This document shows, in pieces, positions 1 to 7,148 of a stretch of 64,000 nt of DNA. Position numbers and translations under genes: made by a program. The DNA is taken from positions 1-64,000 of the forward strand of contig QCBU01000001.1 of the NCBI GenBank assembly GCA_003281505.1, given 5' to 3'. Within the stretch, counting starts at the first letter, position 1; each line of letters starts with the position of its first letter. This DNA is from Prochlorococcus sp. AG-347-J14. Lineage in GTDB: Bacteria; Cyanobacteriota; Cyanobacteriia; PCC-6307; Cyanobiaceae. Under the pieces are notes generated by a model. That model worked only from the letters and a program-made list of their open reading frames with translations. It searched no databases and had not been told where the DNA came from.

Positions 1-49
1 ATGAGTACTAATTTTAGTTTGATAAAATTTAAAGAGAAATTTTTTACTA

Positions 50-178
50 ATGTCCCCAATATTTAAGTGTTTGATTTGTAGAAAAGATATAGAGAGATCT
101 ACTAAGGCATTTTGGAGTAAAAAAGGTCACCTACTATGTTCTACATGTTTAGATAATATAGAAAAAAAGAAACTTTGA
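50..178 (+). CDS. Small CxxC/CxxC putative zinc-binding protein
   Basis: This is a 42-residue ORF starting at the first in-frame ATG, with a purine-rich stretch (AAAGAG) about 14 bases upstream. It carries two CxxC pairs, CLIC at residues 7-10 and CSTC at 30-33, about 20 residues apart, which is the spacing of a small treble-clef or zinc-ribbon knuckle. The C-terminus is lysine-rich. No signal peptide or membrane segment is visible. I do not recognise the family. Four-cysteine zinc binding is an inference from the motif, and the paired motif is the main reason to believe the ORF is real. It is transcribed away from hli, and its own upstream region lies outside the window. Confidence 0.5.
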   Translation: MSPIFKCLICRKDIERSTKAFWSKKGHLLCSTCLDNIEKKKL

Positions 179-484
179 ATTATGATTTGGAAAATAAGAT
201 TTTAGTTAGTTTTTCATTAAACAAGTCAGAGGGTGTGCTCAAAAATAATCTATGATTTATAAACGTCTTAAAACATATGAGGGCTAAACTTCCCTTTTTT
301 CATTTGAATGTAAGACAACAGTTATTACAATTAATTTGAGTATTAAATACTTTAAATAAAAAAAACCTCAGAAAAATGAAATTATAGAAAATAATTTCAA
401 AATCTCGAGGAATTTTTATATAAAATTGTTGAAATTAGCAATGAGAGTATCAAGCCAATAATCAAAGATTCTAAACTTTAAGTT
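179..484. other. Intergenic region, mostly empty
   Basis: This AT-rich stretch separates the small CxxC ORF from hli. The only structure I can support is the hairpin with an A-run at 358-410, which reads as a terminator for hli on the minus strand. No further ORF of convincing length or composition is visible on either strand. Confidence 0.6.
358..410 (-). terminator. Rho-independent-type terminator of hli
   Basis: Read on the minus strand, an outer CCTC/GAGG pair (407-410 with 366-369) encloses a perfect TGAAATTAT/ATAATTTCA stem. The structure is followed directly by eight T residues (A-run 358-365 on the plus strand). It lies about 75 bases downstream of the hli stop codon. A hairpin plus a U-tract is the classic intrinsic terminator layout. 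The stem has some internal mismatches. Confidence 0.6.
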
Positions 485-592
485 TTAGAACCAACCTGGA
501 ATAATTTGGCCAGTAGTTACATATGCACCTACTGCTGCAACAAAACCTAACATTGCTGCCCAACCATTAAAACGTTCTGCTTCAGGAGTCAT
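485..592 (-). CDS. hli: High-light-inducible protein (HLIP), 35 aa
   Basis: This encodes a 35-residue single-helix member of the extended light-harvesting-complex family. HLIPs bind chlorophyll and carotenoid in the thylakoid membrane and protect photosystem II and chlorophyll-synthesis intermediates under excess light. The chlorophyll-binding signature ExxNGxxAMxGF is readable at residues 6-17 (E6, N9, G10, A13, M14, G16, F17). It is followed by a hydrophobic helix and a TGQIIPGWF tail typical of Prochlorococcus HLIPs. The usual Arg after NG is Trp (W11). The protein is shorter than many HLIPs (about 45-70 residues). It is too short for ordinary ORF cut-offs. It stands alone, with a terminator at 358-410 and a 413-base upstream gap that must hold its promoter. 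Confidence 0.9.
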   Translation of the reverse strand: MTPEAERFNGWAAMLGFVAAVGAYVTTGQIIPGWF

Positions 593-1005
593 GATTAAAA
601 GAATTAAATATTTATGTAAATCATTGTAACAGAAATTATGAAGCTTTGTAAAGTAATTTTTAGCTTTTTTGCGAGATTACGTTTTTTATAGGAAGTTTTG
701 CTTTAATAATACAGATATGTAACAAAATTGTGTATATAAACATGTTCTTTATCCAGTATAAATTGGATAATAAGTATCACACTATAATTCACTAGAAATT
801 AGGTTTCAAATTAAGTGAAATACTATAGTTCTCTTAATAACTTGAAGATATTTTAAACTTCGGAATTGAAATCTAGGATTTCATGAAGCCTGTTTTCGAA
901 AAAAATTCGAAATCCTTGTATAACTAGAACTACACCACAAAGTAAAATAAATTAAAAATAGGGAATTATTATTTCACTTTTAAAAAGATGAACTCGATTA
1001 AAATG
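593..1005. other. Upstream region of hli containing clustered inverted repeats
   Basis: This gap lies between hli (transcribed away from it) and tRNA-Lys. It holds a 7-bp hairpin TTATCCA/TGGATAA around 750-772. A cluster of related inverted repeats lies at 868-915: GAAATC/GATTTC with a 3-base loop, GGATTTC (876-882) with GAAATCC (909-915), and TTTCGAA (894-900) with TTCGAAA (906-912). No credible ORF is present. The hli promoter must lie here, and an undescribed small RNA is possible. I cannot place either one confidently. Confidence 0.45.
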
Positions 1006-1077
1006 TGGGTCGCCTGAGATTCGAACTCAGGACCAGCCGGTTAAAAGCCGGATGCTCTACCGCTGAGCTAGCGACCC
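1006..1077 (-). tRNA. trnK: tRNA-Lys (UUU)
   Basis: This minus-strand cloverleaf is 72 nucleotides long. The 7-bp acceptor stem is GGGTCGC/GCGACCC with discriminator A at 1006. The D arm is AGCTCAGC..., and the anticodon stem CCGGC/GCCGG carries loop TTTTAAC-type sequence with anticodon UUU. The T arm contains GTTCGAATC. CCA is not encoded, which is normal in cyanobacteria. An 8-bp inverted repeat (992-999 with 1087-1094) flanks the gene and could pair leader with trailer in the precursor. Confidence 0.95.
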
Positions 1078-1103
1078 ATTTTGTAAAATCGAGTACATAT
1101 GAA

Positions 1104-1132
1104 ATTATCCCTTTTTAAGGAAAAAAAAACAA
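1104..1132 (-). promoter_or_regulatory. Candidate promoter of tRNA-Lys
   Basis: On the minus strand, TTGTTT (1127-1132) and GATAAT (1104-1109) are separated by 17 bases. This would start transcription about 20 bases before the tRNA 5' end. The spacing and position fit a sigma-70-type promoter. The call is by eye and such matches are common in AT-rich DNA. Confidence 0.4.
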
Positions 1133-1254
1133 CTCTTTATCTCAAGTTGAGCAATAGAAAAACAATTCTTAACTTATGAAATAAAAAATTAAAATTTTCC
1201 TCTAAATTTGCAGTTAAAAGTTAAAATGATTTAATTACCAATAGAATTTTTAAA

Positions 1255-1371
1255 ATGCTAAGAACAATTGTAGTTTTTGCCCCCATTATCGCTGCTTTAG
1301 CTTGGGTTGTGTTTAACATACAAAAACCTGCAAGAGAGCAATTCAATAGGGACTTTTTGGGAAAGGATTAA
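1255..1371 (+). CDS. psbY: Photosystem II protein PsbY
   Basis: This is a 38-residue, single-span thylakoid protein at the periphery of photosystem II, near cytochrome b559. The sequence opens [20 protein letters not shown], a hydrophobic helix beginning near residue 4. It is followed by a charged stromal tail rich in Arg and Asp ([15 protein letters not shown]), the typical PsbY layout in marine picocyanobacteria. The ATG start gives the full expected length. trmFO begins six bases after its stop, so the two may be cotranscribed. The gene is missed by length-limited ORF finding. Confidence 0.9.
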   Translation: MLRTIVVFAPIIAALAWVVFNIQKPAREQFNRDFLGKD

Positions 1372-1377
1372 TCAAAT

Positions 1378-2790
1378 TTGATAGACAAAGAAGTAATAGT
1401 TATTGGAGCTGGTCTTGCAGGATCTGAAGCTGCTTGGCAAGTAGCAAATTCTGGTATACCAGTTAAATTAGTTGAAATGAGGCCTATCAAATCAACTCCA
1501 GCTCATCATACTGGAGAGTTTGGAGAATTGGTTTGTAGTAATAGTTTCGGAGCTTTAAGTCCTGATAGAGCTGCAGGTTTATTGCAAAATGAACTTAGAA
1601 CTTTTAATTCATTAATAGTTCAAACAGCAGATAAATTTGCTGTTCCAGCTGGAGGTGCTTTGGCAGTCGATAGATCTAAATTTAGTATCGCTTTGACTAA
1701 AGCTTTATCTGACCATCCATTAATTGAAATTAAGAGATTTGAACAATTGGATCTCCCAAGCGAAGAAAATATAACTATCATCGCAACTGGACCATTAACC
1801 GCCGATGAGCTGTCCTATAAAATTCAAGCTTTTACAGGTATTGATGCGTGTCATTTTTTTGATGCCGCTAGTCCTATTATTTATGGAGATAGTATTGATC
1901 AAGAGATTGTATTTAAAGCTAGTAGATACGATAAAGGAGATCCTGCATATCTCAATTGCCCTATGGGTAAAAATGATTATATTAATTTCAGAAATCAACT
2001 AATTGAAGGAGAACAAGCTCACTTAAAAGACTTTGAAAAAGAATCGGCTAATTTCTTTGAAGCTTGCTTGCCAATTGAAGAAATTGCAAGAAGAGGAGTT
2101 GATACAATGAGATACGGACCCTTGAAATCTATCGGTTTGTGGAATCCAAAATGGGGTGATTTATTTGATAGGGAAAATAGATTGAATAAGCGACCTCATG
2201 CAGTTGTCCAATTAAGGAAAGAGGATTTAGAAGGAAAATTACTAAATATGGTAGGTTTTCAAACTAATCTCAAATGGTCAGAGCAAAAGAGAATATTTAG
2301 GATGATTCCTGGTTTAGAAAATGCTGAGTTTGTACGTTTTGGAGTAATGCATAGAAATACTTTTTTAGAATCTCCAAGATTACTTTTACCGACATTACAA
2401 TTTATAAAAAGAGAAAATCTTTTTGCTGCAGGTCAAATAACGGGGACCGAAGGTTATGCAGCAGCAACAGCAGGAGGGCTGCTTGCAGGAATAAATGCAT
2501 CCTTATTAGCCAAAGATAAAAAACCAGTAAATTTTCCTGCAGAATCAATGATTGGTTCTCTAATAAATTTCATAAGTAATAAAAATCAAATATTATCTAA
2601 TCAGAAAAAGAATAAATTCCAACCAATGCCTGCTTCATTTGGTTTAGTTCCTGAACTAACAAAAAAAATAAAAGATAAAAAATTAAGGTACAAAGCTTAC
2701 CAAGAAAGATCAACAGAAGTATTAAATGAATTTAAAAATAAACTTGATGCTTATTTTGAAAAAGACCACTTACTTAGCAAAATTTACTAA
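1378..2790 (+). CDS. trmFO: Methylenetetrahydrofolate-tRNA (uracil-54-C5)-methyltransferase TrmFO
   Basis: This flavoenzyme makes ribothymidine at position 54 of the tRNA T-loop, using methylenetetrahydrofolate as carbon donor and NAD(P)H. The N-terminus has the FAD-binding GAGLAG motif at residues 10-15, followed by the family motif MRP at 34-36. Cys53 (LVCSNSFG) matches the conserved TrmFO cysteine, and Cys230 lies close to the position of the second catalytic cysteine. TGTEGYAAA near residue 355 is the conserved C-terminal FAD element. Length 470 is normal. The start is TTG; the next Met is at residue 34, inside the Rossmann fold, so TTG is the only start that preserves the domain. It lies 6 bases after psbY and 24 before crtH. 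Confidence 0.95.
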   Translation: MIDKEVIVIGAGLAGSEAAWQVANSGIPVKLVEMRPIKSTPAHHTGEFGELVCSNSFGALSPDRAAGLLQNELRTFNSLIVQTADKFAVPAGGALAVDRSKFSIALTKALSDHPLIEIKRFEQLDLPSEENITIIATGPLTADELSYKIQAFTGIDACHFFDAASPIIYGDSIDQEIVFKASRYDKGDPAYLNCPMGKNDYINFRNQLIEGEQAHLKDFEKESANFFEACLPIEEIARRGVDTMRYGPLKSIGLWNPKWGDLFDRENRLNKRPHAVVQLRKEDLEGKLLNMVGFQTNLKWSEQKRIFRMIPGLENAEFVRFGVMHRNTFLESPRLLLPTLQFIKRENLFAAGQITGTEGYAAATAGGLLAGINASLLAKDKKPVNFPAESMIGSLINFISNKNQILSNQKKNKFQPMPASFGLVPELTKKIKDKKLRYKAYQERSTEVLNEFKNKLDAYFEKDHLLSKIY

Positions 2791-2814
2791 GATTAATTAT
2801 CAAAGATCCAAAAA

Positions 2815-4359
2815 ATGGAATTTAATAAGGAAAATTTAGATGTAATTATTGTTGGCTCAGGAATAGGAGGTTTGGTAACGGCTTCACAATTGGCAGCGAA
2901 AGGAGCTCGAGTATTAGTTCTTGAAAAATATATTATTCCAGGCGGAAGTGGAGGCTCTTTTAAAAGAAAAGGCTATACCTTTGATGTAGGAGCTTCAATG
3001 ATTTTTGGATTTGGAGAGAAAGGTTTTACCAATTTATTAACTCGTGCTTTGAAAGATGTAAATGAAAAATGCGAAACTATCCCCGACCCCGTTCAACTGG
3101 AATATCACTTACCACAAAACTTTAATATTTCTGTAGATAAAAATTATGAGCAATTTATAAGCAAATTATCAGCTAGTTTCCCCAAGGAAAAAAAAGGTAT
3201 CAAGAAATTCTATGATACTTGTGCAAGTGTATTTAAATGTTTAGATTCAATGCCTCTTTTATCAATAGAGGATCCAAGTTATCTTTTTAAAGTTTTCTTT
3301 AAATCTCCATTATCCTGTTTAGGGTTAGCTAGATGGTTACCTGCAAATGCAGGAGATGTTGCGAGAAAGTTTATAAAAGATCCTGAACTTTTAAAATTTA
3401 TAGATATCGAATGTTTTTGTTGGTCTGTGATGCCGGCTCTAAAAACCCCAATGATTAATGCGGGAATGGTATTTACAGATAGGCATGCTGGTGGGATAAA
3501 TTATCCAAAAGGGGGAGTTGGAAAGATAGCAGAAAAGTTTGTTTCTGGTATTGAAAAATTAGGAGGAAAAGTTAGATATAAAGCCAATGTGACTGAAATC
3601 CTATTAAAGGATGAGAAAGCGGTAGGAGTTAAGCTCTCAAATGGGGAAGAGATATATTCAAATATTATTGTATCCAACTCCACTAGATGGGATACATTTG
3701 GATTAAAAGATAATACTAAAGGATTAATTTCTAGTAAATATGTGCCAAAAAGTGAATATAAGTGGTCAGAAACTTATAAACCCTCACCTTCTTTTGTTTC
3801 GATTCACCTTGGAGTAGAAAAAAATCTAATATCTGATAATTTTAATTGTCATCATATAATCGTTGAAAATTGGGATGAATTAGAAAGAGAAAAGGGAGTT
3901 ATTTTTGTTTCTATACCTACTTTGCTTGACTCGTCTTTGGCTCCAGAAGGTAAACATATCGTACATGCATTTACTCCTTCATCGATGAGTGAATGGGAAG
4001 GCCTATCAAGAAAAGAATATTTGCAAAAAAAAGAAAAATATTTTTCATTTCTTGTTGAAAAATTATCAACTATTCTTCCTAATCTTGAACAAAATATTGA
4101 TCACAAAGAAATTGGTACTCCCAAAACTCATAAAAAGTTTCTTGGAAGATATGAAGGTAGTTATGGGCCTATTCCCAGTAAAAAGTTGCTTGGACTTTTG
4201 CCAATGCCTTTCAACACTACAAAAATTCAAAACCTTTATTGTGTAGGGGATTCATGTTTCCCTGGCCAAGGTCTAAATGCAGTTGCTTTTAGTGGATACG
4301 CATGCGCTCACAAAATAGGTGCAAAGTTAAATATAAATAGTTTTAAATTGCCTGATTAA
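2815..4359 (+). CDS. crtH: Carotenoid isomerase (prolycopene isomerase)
   Basis: CrtH/CRTISO converts cis-lycopene products of the plant-type desaturation pathway to all-trans lycopene, the substrate for cyclases such as the CrtL at 58782-59993. The N-terminus shows the FAD dinucleotide fold (VGSGIGGL from residue 13, then VLEK). Next come GGSGGSFKRKGYTFDVGASM, typical of the phytoene-desaturase/CRTISO superfamily, and the C-terminal GDSCFPGQGLNAVAFSG motif. Length 514 fits CrtH. The crtH assignment over other members rests on overall similarity to cyanobacterial CrtH as I remember it. It follows trmFO at 24 bases, so transcription may be shared. Confidence 0.88.
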   Translation: MEFNKENLDVIIVGSGIGGLVTASQLAAKGARVLVLEKYIIPGGSGGSFKRKGYTFDVGASMIFGFGEKGFTNLLTRALKDVNEKCETIPDPVQLEYHLPQNFNISVDKNYEQFISKLSASFPKEKKGIKKFYDTCASVFKCLDSMPLLSIEDPSYLFKVFFKSPLSCLGLARWLPANAGDVARKFIKDPELLKFIDIECFCWSVMPALKTPMINAGMVFTDRHAGGINYPKGGVGKIAEKFVSGIEKLGGKVRYKANVTEILLKDEKAVGVKLSNGEEIYSNIIVSNSTRWDTFGLKDNTKGLISSKYVPKSEYKWSETYKPSPSFVSIHLGVEKNLISDNFNCHHIIVENWDELEREKGVIFVSIPTLLDSSLAPEGKHIVHAFTPSSMSEWEGLSRKEYLQKKEKYFSFLVEKLSTILPNLEQNIDHKEIGTPKTHKKFLGRYEGSYGPIPSKKLLGLLPMPFNTTKIQNLYCVGDSCFPGQGLNAVAFSGYACAHKIGAKLNINSFKLPD

Positions 4360-4378
4360 AAAAAAGGATCCTTCTGAA

Positions 4379-4885
4379 ATGATAGAAAAATTTAAAACTC
4401 TTTTTTTTGTGAAAAGTTCGTTAATTTGCCTTTATTTAGCGCTTACAATTCCTTTACCATTTATTTCAATCGAAAAATTAAAAATCCCCTCTATCGTAAT
4501 TTTTGCCCTTGGACTTTATTTGATAATTAATATCACTAGTGATTATGTAGAAACTTGCAGTAATAAAATTTGTTATAAAACTAGCTTTATTTCTAAATTC
4601 TTTGGAAAAAAAAATTGGGAGATTTCTTGGAAAGATATTAAGTTAATAAAATCTTTCCCAACTAGTCAGGGTAGTAAAGTTTATTACTTTAATACATACC
4701 AAGGTGATAGTTTTCTTGTCCCACAAAGAGTGGAAAATTTCGAAAAATTTGTATTAATAGTTTCAAAAAATACTGGTATAGGTATTGATGAAATATCTTA
4801 TTTATCACCTCTTTGGACATACAAATTACTTACATTACTATCAGTTTTAATGATTGTTAGTGAAGTTTTTGCTTTTCTAAGCTAA
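4379..4885 (+). CDS. Hypothetical membrane protein, possible PH-like domain
   Basis: This 168-residue protein is not a family I can name. Two hydrophobic segments lie near residues 11-30 and 36-54, and a third at the C-terminus (about 147-168). Between them is a roughly 90-residue soluble part with the pattern WEISWKDIKLIKSFPTS and FLVPQRVENF. That resembles the strand-turn pattern of bacterial PH-like membrane proteins; this is only an inference. It follows crtH at 19 bases, so it may be the last gene of a trmFO-crtH unit. Its stop codon overlaps the stop codon of the convergent response regulator within one CTAA tetranucleotide. Confidence 0.7.
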   Translation: MIEKFKTLFFVKSSLICLYLALTIPLPFISIEKLKIPSIVIFALGLYLIINITSDYVETCSNKICYKTSFISKFFGKKNWEISWKDIKLIKSFPTSQGSKVYYFNTYQGDSFLVPQRVENFEKFVLIVSKNTGIGIDEISYLSPLWTYKLLTLLSVLMIVSEVFAFLS

Positions 4886-5619
4886 ATATTATCAATACTA
4901 AATCGATAACCTTGTTGTCTAACAGTAGTTATTCCTCCACCTTCTCCCAATCCAGCCTGTTCTAATTTTCTCCGCAAAGTTAATACTTGAGTATCTACAG
5001 ACCTGGGACCTCCACTAAAAGGCGGCCAAGCCATCCTTAGAAGCTCTTGTCGACTTCTAACCATGCCTGGTGGCATTAATAGAGCACACAGCAGGGCAAA
5101 CTCTCTGGGGCTTAATTCTACGGGCTTCTCGCTAAGAGTTACTTGTCTTAAAAGAAGATGAACCTCGAGAGGGCCAACTTCAACTTTTTCTTGCAATCCT
5201 ATCCTCCCTCTTTTTAAGAGCGTTCTACATCTTGCCGCAAGCTCTTCCAATCCAAATGGTTTTCTGAGAACGTCATCTGCTCCTTCATCTAGTAAATTAA
5301 CTAATGCTTCAACACCTGATCTTGCAGTTAAAACTATGACAGAAGATCCCAATTGTTGGGCAAGTCTCATTGCAGTATTCTGCTCGAGGATTTCGGCACT
5401 AACTAATAAGTCAGGTGATTGTTCTCTGCATAAGTCAACTGCTTCTGCTGCTGTACCTACTGCAGCAGCTAAATGGCCATCTTGGCGAAGTCTTTGCACA
5501 AGGACCGTTCTAAGTGTGGGGTGAGGTTCAACAACTAGAACTCTTGAGGGGGTTTGAGAGCTCGAAGGCAATTGTGTACTGCCAGGAGTTGAAGCTAAGA
5601 TTTGCTCAGTTGATTGCAT
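4882..5619 (-). CDS. OmpR-family response regulator with degenerate receiver
   Basis: This 245-residue regulator has a low-complexity N-terminal extension (1-25), a receiver domain (26-136) and a winged-helix DNA-binding domain (about 145-243, with LSPREFALLCALL, RSVDTQVLTLRRKLE and TVRQQGYRF). The receiver keeps Thr98 and Lys120 (RKPF). The paired acidic residues are reduced to Glu31-Pro32, and the phospho-acceptor Asp expected in PDLxxxD is Ala75 (PDLLVSAEIL). It therefore probably works without Asp phosphorylation, like other atypical cyanobacterial regulators. Its targets and partner kinase cannot be read here. By eye the gene is clearly richer in G+C than its neighbours. The Met start follows a purine-poor leader. 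Confidence 0.85.
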   Translation of the reverse strand: MQSTEQILASTPGSTQLPSSSQTPSRVLVVEPHPTLRTVLVQRLRQDGHLAAAVGTAAEAVDLCREQSPDLLVSAEILEQNTAMRLAQQLGSSVIVLTARSGVEALVNLLDEGADDVLRKPFGLEELAARCRTLLKRGRIGLQEKVEVGPLEVHLLLRQVTLSEKPVELSPREFALLCALLMPPGMVRSRQELLRMAWPPFSGGPRSVDTQVLTLRRKLEQAGLGEGGGITTVRQQGYRFSIDNI

Positions 5620-5705
5620 TCTTAATTACTGTTGGGCCAGGCAATTTTTTATCATCCTTAATAAGGTATAACAAATGCTAAAAAAAAATCAGAATCTATC
5701 GAATT

Positions 5706-5975
5706 ATGACATCATTTGAAAATCCTAAAGCAATTCGTCATTTTCAATCAATTTGCGATAGTTGCCAAGACTTAGTTACTCGTTTTCACACTCCATCTGA
5801 CCTTAAATTATATAGTGATGGTTATCTCCAAGCCCTTAGGAATTGCAATGGTTTAGAGCAAAAGGACCAAGAGAAATTAGAAAGATTAATTGAAAGATGG
5901 ATTTTAGATCCGTCAAGTTTTATTGATCCAGATGGAAATGGAAATAAAGGTTTTTTTGATAAAAAAAGGATTTAA
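5706..5975 (+). CDS. Conserved cyanobacterial hypothetical protein (DUF6761-like)
   Basis: This is an 89-residue soluble, probably helical protein. The pattern LYSDGYLQALRN followed by LERLIERWILDPSSF resembles the small cyanobacterial family I remember as DUF6761, where a similar DGYLxALR ... FLYDxSNFE pattern occurs; that link is from memory. There are two cysteines (CDSC) near residues 17-20. No signal peptide or membrane span is seen. The function is unknown. It is divergent from the response regulator (86-base gap) and convergent with grxD. Confidence 0.7.
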   Translation: MTSFENPKAIRHFQSICDSCQDLVTRFHTPSDLKLYSDGYLQALRNCNGLEQKDQEKLERLIERWILDPSSFIDPDGNGNKGFFDKKRI

Positions 5976-6023
5976 AATATTAATTTTTATTAATCAATTC
6001 AGTATTTATACTTACTAATTGTC

Positions 6024-6347
6024 TTAAGACGCTAATTGAATTTCTATTTTTTCTTTTAGAGATCCTGAATTGTACATTTCGATAAGAATGTCTGATCCAC
6101 CAAGAAATTCTCCTTTTAAGTAAACTTGTGGAATTGTTGGCCAATCTGAGTATTCTTTTATGCCCTCTCTTATAGTGAAATCACTCAAGACATCAAACGT
6201 ACTAAATTCTACTCCTAGGGAATTTAGTATTTGTACTACGTTATTAGAAAAACCGCATTGAGGCATTAATTTAGTCCCTTTCATGAAAACCATTACTGGA
6301 TTTGAATCAATTAGTTTTTGTATTTTATCTTTTGTTAGGTTGTCCAT
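6024..6347 (-). CDS. grxD: Monothiol glutaredoxin, CGFS type (Grx4)
   Basis: This 107-residue CGFS glutaredoxin binds a [2Fe-2S] cluster with glutathione and carries or delivers clusters, often with BolA. The active-site CGFS is at residues 31-34, preceded by the conserved lysine of [24 protein letters not shown] provides the cis-Pro and GG glutathione-binding segments. Length is normal. It lies three bases downstream of bolA on the same strand, the classic pairing. Radical-SAM enzymes in this window (BioB, LipA) illustrate the iron-sulfur demand. Confidence 0.95.
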   Translation of the reverse strand: MDNLTKDKIQKLIDSNPVMVFMKGTKLMPQCGFSNNVVQILNSLGVEFSTFDVLSDFTIREGIKEYSDWPTIPQVYLKGEFLGGSDILIEMYNSGSLKEKIEIQLAS

Positions 6348-6350
6348 AAT

Positions 6351-6581
6351 TTAATTTGGTGTTTCTGTTTTTAATGCCAGTGCATGAATAGCCTCTGAAG
6401 CTAATTCTTCCTTTAAAGCAGAATAGACTAGCTTATGTTGTTTAACTAATGATAATCCATTGAATTCAGATGCAATCACAGTTACTTGCAAATGATCATT
6501 TCCTTTAAGGTTTTCAACTAAAACTTTGGAATTTGGTAGTTTCTTCTTGATTAAACTAATAACCTTTGATTTTGTAATCAT
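6351..6581 (-). CDS. bolA: BolA family protein
   Basis: This 76-residue BolA/IbaG-type protein probably partners the CGFS glutaredoxin encoded directly downstream to form a mixed-ligand [2Fe-2S] heterodimer. The central segment HLQVTVIASEFNGLSLVKQHKLVYSAL has the BolA fold signature, with the H/K-rich motif before the helix and HALALKTETP at the end. Length is typical. The gap to grxD is 3 bases, and the upstream secreted protein is 8 bases away, so the cluster is probably one transcript. Confidence 0.92.
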   Translation of the reverse strand: MITKSKVISLIKKKLPNSKVLVENLKGNDHLQVTVIASEFNGLSLVKQHKLVYSALKEELASEAIHALALKTETPN

Positions 6582-6589
6582 AATTTTAA

Positions 6590-7117
6590 TTAACCTTTGT
6601 ATTTTGTTTCAACAAATCCTAGTTGTATCAATCTTTCATAAGCCTCCCTACCTTCTTTGCTATTAGGAGACATTATTCTAATCGTTTCAACCAGTAAGGG
6701 AACTGCAACCTCAGGTTTTTCAGTTTTAATGTACATGGATGCTAATCTCTCATTTGATTCTGCCAAAATTTGTAATGTTTGCTTACCTTTCCTTTGCATT
6801 TCATTCGGTATTCTCGCATCAATTCCCTTGAAGGATGAATTTAGATCGGAATAAAAAGATGCAAGTTGCTTTGCTAGTTTTCTAGCGTCTAGGTAAGAAT
6901 CCTTGGCTTTATCGAAATCTCCGTCTTCAATATATTTATCACCTTGTTTTATGAAATATTCTACGTTTGAAATGGAAAGCTTTTTATTATCATTTGAGAG
7001 AACTCTGAAGTCTTTTGGATCCTTTATTTCTGCATGAACTTCATTTTTGAAAGGAATATTTCCAAAAAATATAAATAAAATTGGGATTAACTTTAAGAAT
7101 TTCATTTTCTTTTTCAA
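6590..7117 (-). CDS. Exported hypothetical protein with helical repeat-like core
   Basis: This 175-residue protein has a lysine-rich N-terminus, a hydrophobic stretch (about 9-20) and a plausible signal-peptidase site after VHA near residue 29, so it is probably exported to the periplasm or thylakoid lumen. The mature part is helical. The segment IKQGDKYIEDGDFDKAKDSYLDARKLA resembles a single TPR unit, and a second helical pair follows. I do not recognise the family or function. It sits between plsC and bolA in a same-strand cluster. Confidence 0.75.
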   Translation of the reverse strand: MKKKMKFLKLIPILFIFFGNIPFKNEVHAEIKDPKDFRVLSNDNKKLSISNVEYFIKQGDKYIEDGDFDKAKDSYLDARKLAKQLASFYSDLNSSFKGIDARIPNEMQRKGKQTLQILAESNERLASMYIKTEKPEVAVPLLVETIRIMSPNSKEGREAYERLIQLGFVETKYKG

Positions 7118-7148
7118 TAATTAAAATTTATAGTAACTTATTGCAGAT

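Noticed and set aside
1..66. 21-codon ORF at the window start
   Set aside because: Overlaps the CxxC ORF in another frame and has no motif; may be chance.
5336..5524. Plus-strand ORF inside the response regulator
   Set aside because: Antisense shadow of a higher-GC gene; composition and lack of motif indicate it is not coding.
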